DNA from: Diogma glabrata
Lineage: Eukaryota; Arthropoda; Insecta; Diptera; Cylindrotomidae
Direction of reading: 5' to 3'
DNA: 64,000 bases
Assembly (NCBI GenBank): GCA_963693315.1
Contig: OY856187.1
Coordinates: 108,440-172,439, forward strand
Below the pieces are notes generated by a model. The model was given only the letters and a program-made list of their open reading frames with translations, searched no databases and was not told where the DNA came from. Every line of letters begins with the position of its first letter. Position 1 is the first letter of the stretch. A program made the position numbers and the translations under genes. This document shows, piece after piece, positions 47,386-58,269 of the stretch.

Positions 47386-48670
47386 CGCCGGTAAAATTGG
47401 TAATATTACGTAATATTACTTAGGCTTGGTAAAATTGCAATAAAATTTGAATAATTTTTATTTAATAAAAAGTAAAGTTTGTGCTTTTTTGTTGCAAGCC
47501 CGTATAGATCGATTTGAAGCTGAACACCCATAAATGTAGGGAATTTTAACGTCTCTACGTAATCTAAGTTGAGTAATTTGGGCAAACATTTATTTTGTCT
47601 ACTGGTGTCAATCGGTGGGTTGGAATGGGTAGTTTTATCCCCTGGTAGCAATAACGCAGCTATTCTGGATGAGGCAAAAGGTAAATCTAGGTCACTTTGG
47701 GATCAAATTGCTGCCATGAAGAAGGTTTCTCCTACCCTGATATTGACAGTTTGCTGATTATCCCTGTTATTCACCCTCAAAGGTCACTCGTGTAGTAATT
47801 TTGTTCACGTTCTTCATTATCAATGCTTCGTTGTAAATTTTTGCTGCGAAACGCACGTTTATGTTTAAATATTTCTTGCGTTTTTGCTTCAGCAATTTGC
47901 GATTTATATTTTGCCATGAACGAAAAAGAAACAATGCATGAATTAGATTATTTTGTGACGTGTTGCACACGTAATGCATACATTTATTCCAGTGTCGGCC
48001 AAGGCAAGTGTTGTACGCGAAAAGTGAGATGTGTAACGCCGTTAACAATTCTCAATTGCAGAAAAAGCGTTGAACCGGGTTTATTTTCTAACCACATGCG
48101 ATGAAAGAAGCTTGATTGGGTACATTGCGTACAGCCTTTACCAAAGTAAGTTTAATTGAAAATGCTTGGTTATCTGTCAATTTGCTCTTTGCATTTGAGC
48201 CATTAAAATGCATTTCTACTTCCATTCCATGTGTAATACATAGACAACAGTGAAGAAAGCAGTTATTGTTGAAGTCAGTGTGTTCAAGATTTGTTGAATT
48301 TTTGCACTTGTGAAAATAGGGCAGCCTGTTTTCAAGATGTCCTGTTAAAAGAACAACAGCTGAACTTTGTTCATGTATGGATGGGCATAAAAGAATTTGT
48401 CATTGTTGCATATGTACGCTCCTGTCTATAATACTCTGCGAATGAAGATATTTACACTCGATAATAATATATTTGATTTGCATTTTATGTCTTCATAAAC
48501 TAGAAATGGTTGTTATAGTCATCAATTTTGAATTAAATGAAATTGCAACTATATTTAAATGTTTTGAAATAGTTTTATATTTTACCAATATTACCAATTT
48601 TACCAATCTTACCGGTAATTTTACAGTAAAATTACCACAAATATATTTTACCGGCAAATTTACATCTGTA
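47386..48670. mobile_element. Possible hAT-type non-autonomous element, left end truncated
   Basis: The right end TTTACATCTGTA resembles the right end of hAT-2 (TTTACATCACTA). The termini carry inverted GGTAAAATTGGTAAT/ATTACCAATTTTACC arrays (47390-47450 and 48580-48655), both starting at GCCGGTAAAAT. The outermost 20 bp on the left are missing, so no target duplication can be shown. Internal ORFs (47823-48104 and others) have no recognisable domain. Confidence 0.4.
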
Positions 48671-49430
48671 CCCCCGGGCCCGGCTTTTAAAAAGCGCTCG
48701 GTCTCCGAACAAAATGAAAATATTATATAGACAAAAAACTATTTTTAGCCAGAACTTAAGTATATGTGGATTTGAACTTCCACTAAATTCTTACCATTAA
48801 TAAAATACACGATTTTTTAATTTAGGTTTAAAGGCTTCAACGTTTAAATACGAAGTTTTTCTTTTCAAAGATGGGTCATATAATAGATGTCACATATCGT
48901 ATTACAAATATAAGGAAAGGATAAAAAGCGGTCAATTTTGCAAACTACGATTTTGAAAAAATTAACAGTAACTAAAAAATCAAAGTATTGAGATGAAATT
49001 TAAAATAATTGTTTTATGGAGGACCTGAAAAGACTACATTAATTAATCCTGTTTTGACCACTTGTATTAGCAGCTGGTTTTGACCACCCATGATAAATAT
49101 TTATTTTTCTCTCACAAAAACAAAACAACACAAACCATTCGCGCTTTGAATTTCTAAAATGGGAAATATATTACACGACTTATAGTAAATGTTTTCTAAA
49201 TTGAAACTTTAGTTTCAGCTTCTCAGCAACAAAAGTTAATTCTGTTTGTAAATTCGAATTCCCGATTCCTTTAACTTGTACATCGCAAGCAGAAAACCAA
49301 ACAAAGGATATTGGCTTTCGCCATGGTTTTGATGTTGGTAGTTAGTTTATAAGATAAAATACAAAAGTCACAAATTACTGAAAATATGATTCGTCGGTGG
49401 TATATTCGTAAATGCCTACATTGTTTGCCT
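48671..49430. other. Unassigned sequence
   Basis: AT-rich, no recognised gene or repeat. It may contain the N-terminal part of the decayed hAT transposase that becomes readable from about 49430. Confidence 0.4.
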
Positions 49431-51600
49431 CGTTTTAATAAATCACTTTCTAAGTCGCGCCTTTTCAAAATTGTACCAAAAAGAAATAAAATTGAACGAG
49501 ATTGGTTAGTTTTGAGCTCCAAAAACGATCCATTTTGTTGCCTACCGTGACGATTATTTAGCACGAATATTAAGTAAAATTGTTCTCATCTGTCGTCCTT
49601 AAGGATATTCTTAAGCTAAATTATACGACAGATTATCGGCTTATAACTATTTTGCGATCAAAACGAAGGCCAAGCAAAAATATGGAGGCACATTTTAAAA
49701 AGAATTTTGGATACTGTTTTGTTTTTAAGTAAGAGGAGCATATGGTTTTGAGCGGAGACAGCCATATGGTTCATGAACTTAATAACGGTAACTTCTTGGG
49801 AATTTTGGAGATTATTACTCACTGTGATCCCTTGCTTCGTTATCATTTAGAAAAAGTAAGAATTTCCAAGCAAGCTTAGCATCGTTTTTGGCAGCAAGAG
49901 AAGAGTTATTCGAGTTGATAGTGCTATTTTCATCAGCTGCTATTAATCCAATTTGTTTATAGATGTATTAGTATTTCTTGGCGTATACTTGAGATATTCT
50001 TAAAATCAGGAACAATTAATTTGCGTTACATTTGTAATACACTATGGATGCATGAACCAGTTGATATAAACATGTCATCAGAAACAGAAAGAAATTAAGT
50101 GTATTTTATGGCTGGTAATTTTGAAATATGCTAAGTATATAGATGATACAATTAGTGGTATTGAAGCTCAGCAATTATACTCCATTAATTATACTCCACT
50201 ATAATTATTTCTCTGTTATTATCTAGCTGAAATTCTAATTCTTTTTCTCTAAAATTATCAGCTTTTTCTTTAAATTAAAATCATAAGTTTACTCTCAGAG
50301 ATTCTTCACAAGATAACAATTTCGAAACTCACATAAATGATTAACATCAATATAGTTTTATTTTATATTATTTAAGCAGAATTACAAAATTTCGGTTAAT
50401 AAAAACATAATTAGAATACATTAATGGAATTAAATTAATAAGAATGTTGTTAATATTTGTAATTGAAAACATTAATCATAATTAAAAATGAAAAAACGAA
50501 TGAATATATTTTACAATAAATTTTTTTGACAATCCGTTTTTCCAGGCAACTTTTCTTTTTTTAATCAAAAGCAGGAGTTAAAATTTTCAAATAATTTTGG
50601 AAGCTATTGCCACACGTTAACAAGTTCATTATTTATCATCGGAAATCCAAAATGAGCTCATTCAATTATGTGCAAGCCATGTAGAATTAGTAATTCAAGC
50701 TGAACGAAGGACAGGGGTATGATAACGAAAGCAACATCAAAAGTGAAAACAAAAGTACGGAAAGAGAGATTTGTAGAGAAAACCTATATGCTGTGTGTTC
50801 CCCATTTGGAGCTCAGAGTCTCAACTGATTCTGCCGAATAATGTTAAAATGAGGTTACATTTTTTGGAATAATTTAATAAATGCTATACCTTATTTAGCA
50901 GCAGCCCTCAACGATGATCGATCTTAAAGAAAGATATTTCGCAGTCTCTACATAAGCTTTCTAACACGCGATGGTCAGCTAGAGCCTAGAATTGATGCTG
51001 TTAGATCTTTTGCAAAACGTCTTCCAGTACCAGGGTTGCATAAAAATCTGATTTTTTTAAAAAAATCAAAAAAATCAGATTTATTTGATTTAAATCGCTT
51101 TTTTGATTTAAATCGGATTTTTTTGATTTTTAAAAAAACGTAGTGCAATTTTTTAAGAAATTGTATATCCCTATGCTACGTTAACTTAAACTTTAAAAAA
51201 AACTTTATATAAATCATTAGCTTTGGTTATATTTTATGAGAGGTAAGGCTAAACAAAAGTTAAGTAACAGTTTTTAGTTACTAAATTTTTACACTGACAG
51301 TATGTTACAACCAGTATGTTGTTCTAGCGACATGAAAAGCGTTACTTGTCAAACTAAGATAATTTGTCACTTCTTTAGAGTGATGTCAGAGATCCAATTC
51401 TGCAGGTTCGAAAAGTTCCTCGGATATGTAGATAACTGGTTAGCATTAAACGGCAAGTCATATGGAACAACTGTAAATAACTTGTGTCAGGAAAGTGTGA
51501 AGGATTTAATACCTTCAAGATCTTAATAGTGACGTTAGTTTTTAGGGGAAATGTTTTTTTTTCGTAAGCGGGTTGTACTGATTTGCATTTAATACTCTAT

Positions 51601-52721
51601 TAGAGATGTTAAAATACGGTATTTTATATTTTTTGTATAATACAGCGTATTATACATTGTATAATACAAAATAAAATATCCTTTATTCTGTACAAAGGTG
51701 CAATAGCCGACATACAGTGTTAGTGGTATAACAACAAAAAATTACTTCCATCACCATTTTCAATCACAACTAATGCATTTTCTTCTAAATAACTGCCCCG
51801 ACATTTGGATTTCTTATCGTTATCTTTATTTATATTTCTTAAGCCAATGCTAATAAGATCTATTTATTCATATGATTTTGCTTGGTTTCAATATTATTCA
51901 CTTTCATTCGCGCCGAGTTATTGTATTTATGTTTTTATTTAAATTGAAGACTTATCATTTCCCATCGGTAAACTGTTGAAGATTTAAATTATGATTTTTC
52001 ACATAAACAAGATTACGCCTCATTGATTTGTAAGACAAATACTTCTTGCAGTATGAGTTAGGCTGCAGATTAAAAAAGATTTTTCTGTTACAGTGGAATA
52101 TGCGGAACGATGCAACATTCCGAAGAGCCACAAACTCTTTGCCACTAAGTTAAACAATCAATATAGCTGCCATCGGTTTCAAAATGTGAGTTTTGAGATT
52201 TGGGTGTTTTAGTTAATCAATTTGAATGTATAGAAAGAGGACTACTCAAAGATGTAAAATTGAATGACAGTCCATAGCTCATAATGAGTGGAACGGAATG
52301 AGTTCATGGCTCATAATTTTGATTTGCTGCATAAAAAAAATTCCCTACAACGGTGAATAGTAATGATGCAGCATTCGATGTTTGAAATTTATGTTCTGTT
52401 GATATTACAACAATTTTGTTGCCATAGAAATTTGCGAATCACTAAGAATGCGTTTCTAACTGTTAGTAACAAGGGGCAATAACTCATTAATTTCTTCTGT
52501 GTCGTTCATATATTCAAGAACCAGTAGTATATATTTTTGCAGTTATAAATCAAGTCCACGCGAAATCTTAATAAAATGGCAGATTACTGAATCGCGCCCC
52601 ACCACAATAGAAAAAAATTTTATAGTAAAAAACCTTGTATTTTACTACGTTTTGGACAATACGGTATTTTACGTATAATACCGTGTATTATACAATAGTA
52701 TTAAACACTTTTACATCACTA
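51601..52721. mobile_element. hAT-2, non-autonomous hAT element nested in hAT-1
   Basis: The termini TAGAGATGTTAAAATAC and (complement of the right end) TAGTGATGTAAAAGTG share TAG.GATGT.AAA. The 8-bp duplication TACTCTAT lies at 51593-51600 and 52722-52729. Both subterminal regions carry ACGGTATTTTA and GTATAATAC palindromes. Length 1,121 bp; no transposase ORF. Confidence 0.88.
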
Positions 52722-53014
52722 TACTCTATATATTTGATATGTAATTATTTATTATTTCTAGATCAATTTCTAGAATCATTTCATGAATTGTATGTGGGTT
52801 CGTCAATGTTTCCAATGGTGGTTTAATCTGTGACTATTGTTGAAGTTTTACGACGATAAGCTTACTTCTTAGTTATTCTCAGTTGTTTCCGGTTGCGTGC
52901 ACTGCAATTGTCTTAGCGTGACGAGACATGCCGTTGGAGGTGAAGATAGCTCAGAGTCAGGTATAAATTAAAAAAATGGTGAGTGTATTTCGTTCATCAT
53001 ATTCTTAGAACTCA

Positions 53015-53105
53015 TCTTGTTGTGGGACCTAGGTCTTTAGGTTTCTATGTGTTGTTGTGACACATGTTAAAATTCCTACATCATTTTATTAAAAAAAACA
53101 AATTT
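53015..53105 (+). mobile_element. LINE B 3' tail fragment inside hAT-1
   Basis: CTTGTTGTGGGACCTAGGTC, then TATGTGTTGTTGTGACACAT and an A-run, matching the 3' untranslated region of LINE B at 42718-42816 and 56230-56345. About 90 bp, heavily 5'-truncated. Confidence 0.8.
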
Positions 53106-53598
53106 TTTTTTTGAATTTGATAAAAATTTTAGAAATTTCTTCATTTGATTTAAATCAATGATTTCTTTAAAAAAAATCAAGTTGATTTAAATCACTGATT
53201 TAAATCAAATGATTTAAATCAACGCAACCCTGTCCAGTACTAAAAATATGGCTGAAGTACTAAGTATAAGTACTAAGAATATGGTTCTAAAAGCTCTTAA
53301 CAGCCGAAACTTATCTAGCCATCAACGGAATTAAAAAGTACATGAGTAAATTTACCTGAAGATTAATGCCATCAATATGACTTAAAATATTGAAAGATAT
53401 CCATGACAGAAACATCATCATTCAAACAAGACAAACAACAATTATAGTTATTGAGGTCTGCAATCTTGATAGTCTTCTCGCAGATTCTAAGAAATCAATG
53501 TGACGTCATCTTGAGGGAAAGTAAATCGTGACAAATAGTTTAAATATTTCTTCTTTTTTAGAGAAACACGATTTTAGTTGTTGCAGATTTAGTAATAT

Positions 53599-54121
53599 CA
53601 TGCGTAATTTTTAAAAGTTAATTCCCTTTAACTAATACAAGTTGCATAAATTAATGTAAATTAAATTTTTACATTAATGAATTAAAAGGAGGAGTGGCCT
53701 ATTGTTTCTAGAAACAACTACAGTGAGTACCAGAAGATTCTGCTTATTTGTTTTTGAATATAAATAAGCGAACAAAATATCAGATGGTCAGTTTTAATTT
53801 TGCAATTAAAAGTGTTATAAATATTCGCAAGTATAAGGAATAATCGGTGGTACTTGAGCCTGGGTACTAATAGTAAAAGAATTTGAACCTGGTGGAATAG
53901 TAAATACAGATTTTACGATTCCGAATATTATTGATTCAAATTGTGGAAAAGCGGTGAAGTTTATCGTGCATAAATTGGAGACCCTGGAATTTATTGCAAT
54001 TAAAATCGGAAGTTGCTGTAACTGGTTGATAAATAAAGTTTGAAATTTTGTTAACTAAAGATCTGTCTTTTTGCTGTCGTATTTGCTCAATAATCGAAAA
54101 GAACCAACGAAGAGTCGTTAC
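53599..54121 (+). repeat. Gypsy family B LTR, diverged, solo
   Basis: About 523 bp. The end (GAGTCGTTACA) and the region from AAGGAATAATCGG onward match closely. U3 is shortened and diverged but keeps TATAAATA and TCAGT. No internal region follows; LINE A sequence starts at 54122. No clear target duplication is seen, so it may be a solo LTR or a broken element. Confidence 0.8.
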
Positions 54122-54346
54122 ACTATTTAGAACACGATTTGGAATATAGTTCTTTATTGCGTTTTCGACCGTTTTGGTATGGAGTGTTTTTAAGCCAGTT
54201 CTATTTGTAGATTCGTCGATGTTACCAGAAACCTGGCTATCTCTGATATCTTGCAGAAAGCATCTCGCTGTCTTCCTTATGTCTCTGGGTGGTTCTATTG
54301 TAGTTAAGGTGTCATTGCAAGGATGTTGCTCTTTGTGACAGGCCAA
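54122..54346 (-). pseudogene. LINE A ORF2 late C-terminal fragment
   Basis: Reads CHKEQHPCNDTL, PPRDIRKTARCFLQDIR, NIDES, GLKTLHTKTVENAIKNY.PNRVLNS, matching the C-terminal region of the copy at 58310-59881. It ends abruptly at the family B LTR end, where the frame continues into LTR sequence. The final zinc-knuckle-like motif of LINE A is absent here. Confidence 0.82.
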
Positions 54347-54575
54347 CAGATATTAAAATGCAATATTTAAAAATACACTTTTTACTGTTTATTTTTAAAT
54401 TTATTTATAATTATAAAAACTTCCTTATAGTAACAATTTGGTTTTTATTTTTTTATTTTAAAGAATATCGATTTCGACTTACGTCATCCTCATTTCTTAA
54501 ATTATTATTACAATTTTTGCTTAAACTATTACTTATATACTATTTCAACTGCTGTTTTTTATTATTATTATAATT
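54347..54575. other. AT-rich filler inside LINE A
   Basis: Low-complexity T/A-rich DNA between two LINE A pieces, replacing several hundred bp of ORF2. No terminal repeats or duplication are seen, so a deletion with insertion is as likely as a transposon. Confidence 0.5.
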
Positions 54576-55788
54576 CAGGATATTTGTGAGTTGCTGCAGG
54601 TTATTTCCCGTTGCAAGCACTGTGCAGTCGTCTGCATATGACGTGATAGTTACTCCTTCTGGTGGAGTAGGCAAACTGCTTAGGTAGAGATTGAACAATG
54701 ACGGTTACGGAACTTAACATATGTCTAGCGACCTCTGAGGTAATTGCACAACCAGCGCTTCATTAAACCTGGCAAGTTAGTATTAAAGATATCATCCAAT
54801 AGAGCAACGTGCGACACTGTGTCGAATGCTTTTGACAGGTCAAGTGCGATTAAAATTGTTCTAGCGCATGGTTGTTTTTGATTCAGACCATCACTGATCT
54901 GGTTTTGTATTCTGTGTAGCGCGGTGGTTGTACTGTGTGCTCGCCGGAAGCCATGTTGGTGTGGCGTCAAATTACAGGATCTTGTCAGCTGAGGAAGCAG
55001 AAGTGCTTCGATGAGTTTTGCGACCGATGAAAGAATGGATATTGGTCTGTAGGACTCTCCCTTCTCTTCCGGTTTTCCTGGTTTCAACAGGGGGTTGATT
55101 CTGGCCGTTTTCCAGATATTTGGTATCTGTAGAGTATTTAGAGATGTATTAAGTATAGTAGTGAGGAAGTTCAAACCTTTGGGTCCGATGTGTTTGAGCA
55201 TGATGGCTGAGATGCCGTCGGGTCCTATAGCTTTTGATGGCTTAATTTTCCTTATTGCATTCTCCACCTCTTCTTCGGAAAATATAATATCCTCCAAGTT
55301 GTCAGGGTTAAGTTTGCGCATATGTCTCAACACTGATCTGGTCCCTTTCTCGTGTTTACGTTGCTTTTCTGTAAACTGAGTGTTAAATTTGTTTGCGCAT
55401 TTACTGTGGTTTTCGATGGGGATATCGTCGAAGGAGATATCGTCGAAGGAGATCATACAATTATTTTGTGGTTGTCGAGGATGAGTTAGGCCCTTAATGA
55501 CCTTCCAAAGACTTTCACTAGTACCCAGGTTTGATTCTCTCACTAACTCTCTCCATTTGTTTCTTTTATGGTCCGTGACCAATTTGTTAATTTGCTTGTT
55601 CAGGTCCGGAATTCTGGAGTCTGTTGGATCTGCTTTACGGATGTCATCTCTTTTATTAGAAAGCACACACGCTTCATGTGGAAAGTTTGGTTTAATTTTT
55701 GGATTCTGCCAGCTGGTATGTAGCGAGCTCTTGCCTTATTAAAAATTTCTCTGAATTGTTTTTCCCCAGAGAGGGCGTCAAGTTTATA
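54576..55788 (-). pseudogene. LINE A ORF2 middle part: RT N-terminal half
   Basis: Minus-strand frame with GEKQFREIFNKARARYIPAGRI (at 55720-55785), then an open stretch (54725-55666) carrying the RT start: IRKIKPSKAIGPDGIS, IWKTARINPLLKPGK, YRPISILSSVAKLIEALL, HQHGFRRAHSTTTAL, LIALDLSKAFDTVSH and KRWLCNYLRGR. A stop follows, then frameshifted TITSYADDCTVLATG (RT motif C) near 54650 before the copy breaks. An in-frame 15-bp tandem duplication gives SFDDISFDDI (55433-55462). The clade is a jockey/CR1-like group; precise placement needs a tree. Confidence 0.85.
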
Positions 55789-56345
55789 TATCCTATATTC
55801 GTCCCTGTATGGAGTACTGCTGTCAAGTTTGGGGTGCTGCCTCTATTTCCATCTTGGCCCTCTTGGACTCTGTTCAAAAGCGAGCTATACGAATTGTAGG
55901 TGATCGAACTTTGACATCACAACTTGATTCCCTACAACATCGTCGCACTGTTGCTGACCTCGTTGTTTTTTACAAATATCGTCATCAGCAGTGCTCAGAT
56001 GAAATCAGCGGCATCATGCCTCAAACTTATTCTTACCCCCGTTCCACTCGGCAATCGGCTGCCGCAACCAGTGAAACGGTAAAGATCCCGCGCTGTCATA
56101 CTGGCAGATCGCAGAGAGACTTCTTTGTCCGAACTGCGTACAAATGGAATAGTTTGCCGGAACACTTAGTCTCAGGTGGCTTCAACCCACAGATGTTTAA
56201 AAAAAGCGTTAATCTACACCTCAGAACGCCTGTTGTTGTGAGACCCAGGTCTAGACCTAGGTCTTAAAAGGTATTTATGTGTTGTTGTGACACATATTCT
56301 AAACCCTATTACACAACACATTTTATTAAAAAAAAAAAAAAAAAA
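55789..56345 (+). mobile_element. LINE B 3' fragment inserted into LINE A
   Basis: Plus-strand, 5'-truncated LINE B ending in about 18 A (56328-56345). It splits LINE A between the endonuclease and the RT parts. No clear target duplication was found, which is common for CR1-like LINEs. Confidence 0.85.
55809..56267 (+). pseudogene. LINE B ORF2 C-terminal fragment (152 aa)
   Basis: Reads MEYCCQVWGAASISILALLDSVQKRAIRIVGD, the typical segment after the RT thumb, then LDSLQHRRTVADLVVFYKY, CSDEI.GIMPQTY, a Cys/His-containing stretch, FFVRTAYKWNSLPE and FKKSV. It is open to its natural stop and slightly longer than the copy at 42348-42740. The 5' end is lost by truncation, so no catalytic domain is present. 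Confidence 0.85.
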
Positions 56346-57145
56346 GTGGTAAAAATTGCTTACTGAATTCAAGTTCGGTAAGATTTGTAAAGTTTTCCCA
56401 GTCAGCTTTGTTAAAATTAATATATGTCTTCTTCTCGGAATCTATTTGATTTATGGAACGGCTTAAGGTGATTACGATCGGCACATGGTCTGAACCCAAT
56501 GCAATTTCAGTTTTCCATTCTGCAACTGGCATTAGTGACATACTGGCAAGGGAAATATCTGGAGAAAAGTATGAGTTGTTTGTTACCCTTGTCGGTTGTG
56601 GTTCGTTGTGGACTCCAAAATTACAGCCGTCAATTTGAAAAGCAACGCTTTCACCTCGTGGATCAGTGTTTAGATGTGAGTGCCATAGATCATGGTGCGC
56701 GTTCACATCTCCGAGAATTAGACAGTCTTTGGTATAAAATAAATGTCCTATGGACGGTTCATAACCTATATCACAGCTGCTTACTGGTGGAATATAAATA
56801 TTGACTAGTGTTATTTCCGGATTTTATTATAATTCCTTGTTGTTCTAGGTGTTCGTCAGTTCCCGGTACTGCAGGTAGTGTGGTTGTACGGTAAATAACA
56901 CTTTTGTGAATGATAAAGGTAAGACCACCACCTTTGTCTTTCCCTCTATCCAGCCTTATAATTTTATTATCACAGATACTATCACTAATCTTAGATCTAA
57001 CATTTAGTTTTGTTTGTTGGAGAAACGTGACTAGAATATTGTTATTGCACATAAAGTTTATTATATTATCGATCTTATTCGTGAGACCGTTGCAATTTAG
57101 TTGTATAATTTTTACATCACTCGGAGTTTCCGGTAGCGTGTTCAT
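56346..57145 (-). pseudogene. LINE A ORF2 endonuclease domain (APE type)
   Basis: EEP/APE-like nuclease that would nick the target DNA. Motifs in order: VKIIQLNCNGL (Asn metal site), LQQTKL where the family has QETKL (catalytic Glu replaced by Gln), GGGLTFIIH, LGDVNAHHDLW (catalytic Asp/Asn), SPDISL and LGSDHVPI (catalytic His). A frameshift near 56800 separates the two open parts (56771-57145 and 56346-56706). The domain ends at the LINE B insertion. The Glu-to-Gln change and the frameshift make this copy inactive. Confidence 0.85.
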
Positions 57146-57700
57146 TCGTAATGTGTTTTGTTGTGGACTTGTGTTTGTATTTTGACTTGATGCTTGACAA
57201 CATGGCGCTATGTAGTTCTTGGTCCATTGCTTATGTGTGACAAGACCTGAGCAGTTCTTGAGTTGGCACCATTCCTTGCAGGTATTACACTGGATAGATG
57301 TTGTGTTTGCTCTTAAGATGTTTTTACATATTGTTCAGTGCCATGTTTTAGTTGGTCCCGGATTTGTTTCAATACCAGCCATGACGAGGAGTACTTGAAG
57401 CAGTGAGGCCAGTGACTGCTGCTTCTTTACCAAAAAATGGAGCGTCGGATTTGCACCTTCCGTCGAAATTGTTGTGATGGTCCTTGGTCGGAATTGTATT
57501 CCGAGTGCTTCTGGGGCGTAGACCCGTCCATCTTGAGAAACAATGTATGTATTGTCATTAAACTCGGTATAGATGATATTGGATCTTTAATGAGTGAGAC
57601 CTCAAGTCTCTTGAGAAGGCTAATAGACAAATTGGTCTGCCAAAAATACACATATGCTTTAAGCAAGAAAGGTAAATATTATGCCCGGTTGCTTGAAGAT
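57146..57700 (-). pseudogene. LINE A 5' region and Cys-rich N-terminus
   Basis: Minus-strand frame reading NDNTYIVSQDGRVYAPEALGIQF, TISTEGANPTLHFLVKKQ, MAGIETNPGPTK, ICKNILRANTTSIQCNTCKEW and QWTKNYIAPCC. The E-NPGP phrase with a Cys pair series is typical of the ORF2 N-terminus in this LINE group. One stop (W H *) lies before ICKN. The 5' limit is uncertain, at about 57700. Confidence 0.72.
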
Positions 57701-57786
57701 TTAAATCTTCGATAGCTTTGCTTAGTTCTCCCTTTAACTAGTTTTTGGTTTTTTATCACCATTGGGATTTGGGCCTTTTAACCAAG

Positions 57787-58260
57787 CATATTTTTTTTTT
57801 ATTAATTAGTTAGACATGTTTAGCACAATAAATATGAAATATTCATTATTCAGACTCTTTGAATATCCGAAGATACCATGTCAACTATAAAGGAAGGAGA
57901 TGAGGAAAATGGATGGAATGAGGATATAGGGATAACTACACTAATTGTTTTAAATGACGATGGACATTTTCCTTAAATGCCTGAGGGGAAATTCATCGGG
58001 AAATACAGAGGAGGGCATTGAGTTCCACAATTTGGCCACTCTATTAAAATAGTCGTTCTGGAAGGACACAGTTCTAGGTATTAAGGTATTTGTACAACAA
58101 ATGGATGGAATAACTCGGCAGCTCTTGTTTGTCGATTATACTGCGCACACGATGGAAGGATATTTTGAATTTCCTTAGAGGAGGATTCGCTAACGTTATA
58201 TTTATATTAGATTGACAATTCAGCCACATTTCTTCGGTGCTGGAGTGAATCAAGCTGGTC
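57787..58260 (-). mobile_element. LINE B-related 3' fragment, diverged
   Basis: On the minus strand it reads TDQLDSLQHRRNVAEL, YKYNVSESSSKEIQNILPSC and RTTI.IEWP.CGTQCP with several stops, then an untranslated region and a terminal A-run (T-run at 57787-57800). It is an older relative of the LINE B tails in this window. It abuts the 3' end of the next LINE A copy. Confidence 0.7.
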
Positions 58261-58269
58261 CGTTAGTTC

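Larger units (their letters stand above)
51031..53232. mobile_element. hAT-1, non-autonomous hAT element with 8-bp target duplication
   Basis: The termini are CAGGGTTGC.. and ..GCAACCCTG; the 8-bp duplication TCCAGTAC lies at 51023-51030 and 53233-53240. Subterminal regions are rich in GATTTAAATC and TTTTTTGATTT palindromic units at both ends. No transposase is present (the ORF at 51302-51526 is unrecognised), so it depends on another element. It lies inside the decayed hAT transposase gene and contains hAT-2. The 2,202 bp include the 1,129 bp of hAT-2 with one duplication, so the element proper is about 1.07 kb. Confidence 0.93.
49430..53520 (+). pseudogene. hAT-type (ZMYM/DUF4371-like) transposase pseudogene, interrupted by hAT-1
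   Basis: Plus-strand pieces in several frames follow the order of the family. A TTF-type zinc-finger region reads KIERDWLVLSSKNDPFCCLP, then RLFS (49480-49570). ILKRILDTVLFLSKRS is followed by a frameshift to GDSHMVHELNNGNFLGILEII (49690-49860). HYLSSEIQNELIQL appears at 50618-50660 and KLSNTRWSARA at about 50960. After hAT-1, a C-terminal stretch (53400-53500) is compatible with the family. Stops and frameshifts are frequent, and 49880-50600 is unreadable or inserted. In an intact element the protein would be a DDE transposase acting in the nucleus; some animal genes of this family are domesticated, but this copy is dead. Confidence 0.75.
54122..57700 (-). mobile_element. LINE A, near-complete but interrupted copy
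   Basis: Minus-strand LINE whose parts lie in order from right to left: 5' region and Cys-rich N-terminus (57150-57700), endonuclease (56346-57145), RT first half (54725-55788), late C-terminal piece (54122-54346). A plus-strand LINE B inserted at 55789-56345. About 230 bp of unrelated AT-rich DNA (54347-54575) replace the RT palm and following region. A family B LTR lies at its left end. Confidence 0.85.
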
